A stretch of 64,000 nt of DNA from NCBI GenBank assembly GCA_021527695.1, contig JAKFAO010000006.1:372001-436000 (forward strand), in the 5' to 3' direction. The notes below the pieces were generated by a model that saw nothing but the letters and a program-made list of their open reading frames with translations, had not been told where the DNA came from and did no database searches. Of this stretch, positions 63,015 through 64,000 are shown piece by piece; the first letter of the stretch is position 1, and every line of letters starts with the position of its first letter. A program made the position numbers and the translations under genes. This DNA is from Naematelia aurantialba (Eukaryota > Basidiomycota > Tremellomycetes > Tremellales > Naemateliaceae).

Positions 63015-64000
63015 ATGCCGTCGTCGTCTGAAGCACAGGCTAGAGCACAGGAGCATTCAAGGAGCCATGGCTCTGACGGCAAGCATGGCGGCTCTTCCAA
63101 GACCAATGAGAGCGAGCCTGCACCTCGATCGGCTGCTACAATCCAAGCCGAAGAGGAAGCAAAGTGGAGATTAGACCTCGCAAGTTTCTCGTTCACCTGC
63201 CGCTCCTTTCCAGACCGTCTGTTGGATCTGTAGCGTCCGCTGATCCCGAATCAGATCAACACCCATACCGGATGGTTTGCACGTCCCCTTCTTGGCCTGT
63301 CAGACGCCTTGTCCTGTCCTGCAGAGCAGCTGGCCGCAATTTTAGCTCTGCTGCTTCTTTCCATCAACCTCTCGTTTCCCCTCTTCTTCATCCCACACAT
63401 CAACGCACTGTTTACTCTTATTATCCCTGTACGATGCTCGCTCGACTCGATCGCCTTCGACGTCCACAGACCGAAGGGATCAGTGGTCGTCGACACGGCC
63501 AAAGATGCTCCGCAGTGGGTTACGTACTGGATAGTATACACATTGATCAGCTTCATCAAGGGCTGGGTGGACGTGTATCGGCCTGGCTGGAAACGCGGTT
63601 GGGAGATTATCGGTACCGTAGGGTGCATCGTCGTGGCTGGACCCTGGTTTGGCCGCGCAGCTTTGGTGAGCTACATCGCCTGCGAAGATCCGGAGAATAC
63701 GAGCTGACAGTCGTGAAAAGCGACCACCGGCAGAAAGCAGTCAGTTGAGAGAAGCCAAATCGAGGGAAGCGAAGGCAACAAGTGACAGAAACAAGGCGGT
63801 CACGCACGGTCAGCCCACAAACAAGCAGGGTGCACCGGACCCTAAGGCGGCGAACCAGCAAGACAATAGAGGGAGTAGGCGCAGAGGTGCGGATGGATCT
63901 TCTGGACGCGGAGATGGAGATAGTAGTAGTCAAACAAGGGAGCGGAGTAGCAGAAGAGGAGGTGATGGGCGGGGCGGCGACCCGTCCCGTACCAGCGAGG
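63015..64000 (+). CDS. TB2/DP1/HVA22-like membrane protein (3' end beyond right edge)
   Basis: Start ATG 63015. The first exon is polar (MPSSSEAQARAQEHSRSHG, to an acidic helix EAEEEAK-type). After an intron ending CTGTAG near 63231 the frame reads RPLIPNQINTHTGWFARPLL, then hydrophobic AAILALLLLSINLSFPLFF and INALFTLIIPVRCSLDSIAF, then APQWVTYWIVYTLISFIKGW and WKRGWEIIGTVGCIVVAGPW, which follow the TB2/DP1 pattern (QW..YWIV......E/K......P). The frame could stop at about 63707, but an intron starting GTGAGC near 63666 would lead to a basic, Gly/Ser/Arg-rich tail (NKAVTHGQPTNKQGAPDPKA) that is still open at 64000. I favour the longer, truncated form. Confidence 0.6.

Overview
The window reads as nuclear DNA of a basidiomycete fungus, most likely a tremellomycetous yeast. 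This is an inference from gene content and architecture: most conserved genes are cut by many short introns (about 45-70 bases, GT...CTRAY...AG), intergenic gaps are mostly 0.2-1.5 kb, and the gene set is fungal (Zn2Cys6 regulators, CHS5, CWH43, SSK2, GH5 glucanase). No CRISPR array, prokaryotic operon, intact transposon or rRNA gene was seen.

Layout. 1-2354 (-): Zn2Cys6 regulator cut by the left edge. 2691-2776 (-): tRNA-Tyr with a 14-nt intron. 3107-4707 (+): RING protein with SUMO-interaction-like motifs. 4785-7374 (-): DHA1-type MFS exporter. 8565-12864 (-): CWH43. 14417-20166 (+): CHD1 remodeller. 20960-23885 (+): GH5 exo-beta-1,3-glucanase. 24045-28975 (+): SSK2 MAPKKK. 30058-31859 (+): MCT-type MFS carrier, followed by another Zn2Cys6 regulator at 32430-35420 (+). 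35923-37754 (+): two small intronless orphan genes. 38014-39242 (-): SYM1/Mpv17. 39401-41654 (-): CHS5. 42032-43419 (+) and 43765-45066 (+): two uncharacterised membrane or surface proteins. 45473-46750 (+): ribosomal protein eS7. 47027-48471 (-): multi-span membrane protein. 49536-51944 (+): PAB1. 52727-55102 (+): intronless 791-residue orphan. 55177-56181 (-): SDO1/SBDS, divergent from a PRELI/UPS lipid-transfer gene at 56403-57281 (+). 57658-58732 (+): Aly/REF-like RRM protein. 59141-59728 and 60160-60765 (-): two intronless orphans that look like diverged paralogues. 61443-62750 (-) and 63015 to the right edge (+): two divergent genes with TB2/DP1/HVA22-like hydrophobic domains.

Functional threads. 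Several genes bear on the cell surface and stress: CWH43 (GPI lipid remodelling and wall integrity), GH5 glucanase, CHS5 (exomer, chitin synthase traffic), SSK2 (HOG pathway) and two MFS carriers with nearby Zn2Cys6 regulators. Others are housekeeping: CHD1, PAB1, eS7, SDO1, PRELI, Aly/REF and SYM1. This is ordinary eukaryotic interspersion, not an operon or a convincing biosynthetic cluster. I found no clear new multi-gene system. The most unusual items are a candidate SUMO-targeted ubiquitin ligase with an altered RING, a 17-nt micro-exon carrying half of a zinc cluster, the divergent TB2/DP1-like pair, and a set of intronless orphan genes that includes a probable paralogue pair. Exon boundaries were read by eye from splice consensus and reading frame; unless stated they are inferences.
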